Assembly: GCF_000499845.2 (NCBI RefSeq)
Contig: NC_023749.2
Location: 4,807,030-4,871,029 of the forward strand
Source: Phaseolus vulgaris
Lineage: Eukaryota > Streptophyta > Magnoliopsida > Fabales > Fabaceae
Direction of reading: 5' to 3'
DNA: 64,000 nucleotides
The notes under the pieces are model-generated. The model was not told the DNA's origin. It saw nothing but the letters and a program-made list of their open reading frames with translations, and searched no databases. Below, in pieces: positions 62,593 through 64,000 of this stretch (position 1 is its first letter; every line of letters starts with the position of its first letter). Both the position numbers and the translations under genes were made by a program.

Positions 62593-64000
62593 TAATTGAT
62601 AATCTTTGTAAAAAGTCTCCCTATAGTTGCTTAATGCTCGCCATACCCGTTGGAATACGGAAGATATTAGAAGTTATAATGCACAAAAGGTGTTTCCTTG
62701 ATTCCATGCTCCCATTTTCTTACAATGTGCGGGGCCTAAAGTCAACTTTTTGTATTTCTCTGTTTTACTCATCGTTGTAATTAGGCTTATTCATGTTTTA
62801 GTTGCAGAAGCCAGTTTGTTGAAGTCTTGGTCGTTTAGTATTTAGAAAATGAAAATCTAGAAGGTTAACATGTGTCAACGAATTTTTCCGTAAGTTCCTT
62901 TTAAAAGAGAAAAAAAAATTGAATTTAGTATCTTCATGAGTTCATTTAGAAAAAGAAAATAAAATTAGCTTCTTCATGAGCTTTTTTTACAAGAAAAAGT
63001 AGAATTTAGTTTCTCCATAAACTAAAATTAACATGTATATAAGTTGAAAAATAAATTAACATGCTAGAATTTAGTTTCTTCATAAAAATAAATTAACATG
63101 TTTCTATAAATTAATTTTGGACATAGTGTTTTGAATTTTAATTTTGTGAAATGTTAATTGGGTATATTACTGAGAGTATTAAATGCGTTATTTCCTTGAA
63201 TTTAATCACAGTTACTTAAAGAATCAGCTAGTTAATTATGTGTTTCAAATTCAATGCCAGGTGTGAAATATATTTTTCAGATGGAAATGTTACACCCAAG
63301 AGACACATAAAAATAGTTTTAGGGGAAGGATTTTTGGAAACAATGGCAATACCTCACCAGCTCTTTCCCAAGCACAGCTTGTTGAGACTTTTAATAAAAA
63401 ATAATTCCTAAAGTAATTATAAAACTGAATTTTAGTTTTGTTCAATAACAATTAGGTAGAGTAATTTTGGAAATTTGAAATGTGTGTAATTGATAATTCT
63501 TTCCCCTAATGAATTAAATTATCATATAATTTTATTAAAAAGTTAACAATTAGGAATTAAAAGATAGTATGTAATTGATAATTTGAAATGTGTGTATATG
63601 TATATTATCCTATTTTAATTTATTTTAAATGATTAATTATTTTAACAACTAAGCTAAAAAAATTATAATTTTGTAATCATTTTTAAATATTGTATTAAAT
63701 GAAATAATACAATATAAATCAGTATGACAAATATTGGGCAACTGAATATGGAAGTGTGCACAGTGCTAGTGCATCAGCACTGGTCAAAATCACCAACCCA
63801 ACTTTTTCCGCTGGAATAGAAAATGTCACCTGTTTTTACCCAGTGACTCTGCACTAAGGTATCCTTCTACCAAAAAAGGATAAGGTATATGCTTCTTCAA
63901 TTGTATTTTGAGGAAGTTTACCTTGGGCTTTACCATACAAAGTAGCAGGGTCTTATAAAAAATTCATGGTAACTCTGCTATTCACCCTGTTTGGAGCTCC
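62593..64000. other. APH1 3' UTR and spacer to the window edge
   Basis: After the APH1 3' UTR the sequence is AT-rich, with diverged AATTTAGTTTCTTCATRA units at about 62930-63100. From 63740 the base composition becomes more balanced, which may mark the edge of another gene or element on the far side, but no domain is recognised. Confidence 0.5.

Overview
This is AT-rich plant nuclear DNA. It holds multi-exon, protein-coding genes with GT-AG (and two GC-AG) introns, long AT-rich spacers, and remnants of Helitron-like, Mutator-like and LTR elements. The protein sequences and the style of the dispersed repeats (the 'TTTTGTAAGGTTGAG' type in intron 13 of the second gene) point to a legume, probably a bean or soybean relative (Phaseoleae). 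That placement is inferred. I rebuilt six genes exon by exon. Each model keeps one open reading frame across every junction, which is the main support for the exon limits.

Layout. Positions 1-5164 (minus strand) carry the first 12 coding exons of a bacterial-type organellar aspartyl-tRNA synthetase; its 3' end lies outside the window. Positions 5205-8113 are two tandem copies of a Helitron-like element, starting about 40 bp upstream of the synthetase ATG. Positions 8963-10383 are a foldback, Mutator-like non-autonomous element with a perfect 9-bp target duplication. Positions 14110-23968 (plus) encode a 986-residue EFR3-like protein in 19 exons. Positions 28006-35157 (plus) encode a 1194-residue ATAD2/BRAT1-type AAA-ATPase with a bromodomain. 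Positions 37445-45297 (minus) encode a 703-residue plant protein of unknown function whose C-terminus is a double-stranded-RNA-binding-like domain. Positions 46900-49830 are nested retroelement debris: a 1394-bp solo LTR with a 5-bp target duplication, inserted in older LTR-like sequence, followed by a broken RNase H domain. Positions 53669-58833 (plus) encode an endonuclease III homologue (NTH1), and positions 60227-62592 (plus) encode the gamma-secretase subunit APH1.

NTH1 and APH1 are also neighbours in Arabidopsis (At2g31450/At2g31440), so the right end looks like an ancient conserved gene pair. The six genes do not form a pathway; they are housekeeping or regulatory genes of organellar translation, plasma-membrane phosphoinositide signalling, chromatin, RNA binding (inferred), DNA base-excision repair and intramembrane proteolysis.

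The most unusual gene-level feature is a recent tandem duplication (273-bp period) inside NTH1. It created a second, in-frame 147-nt exon and makes the predicted protein 49 residues longer. I saw no wholly new multi-gene system. The best candidates for new biology are that NTH1 exon duplication, the uncharacterised dsRBD protein, and the Helitron-like array next to the synthetase start codon.
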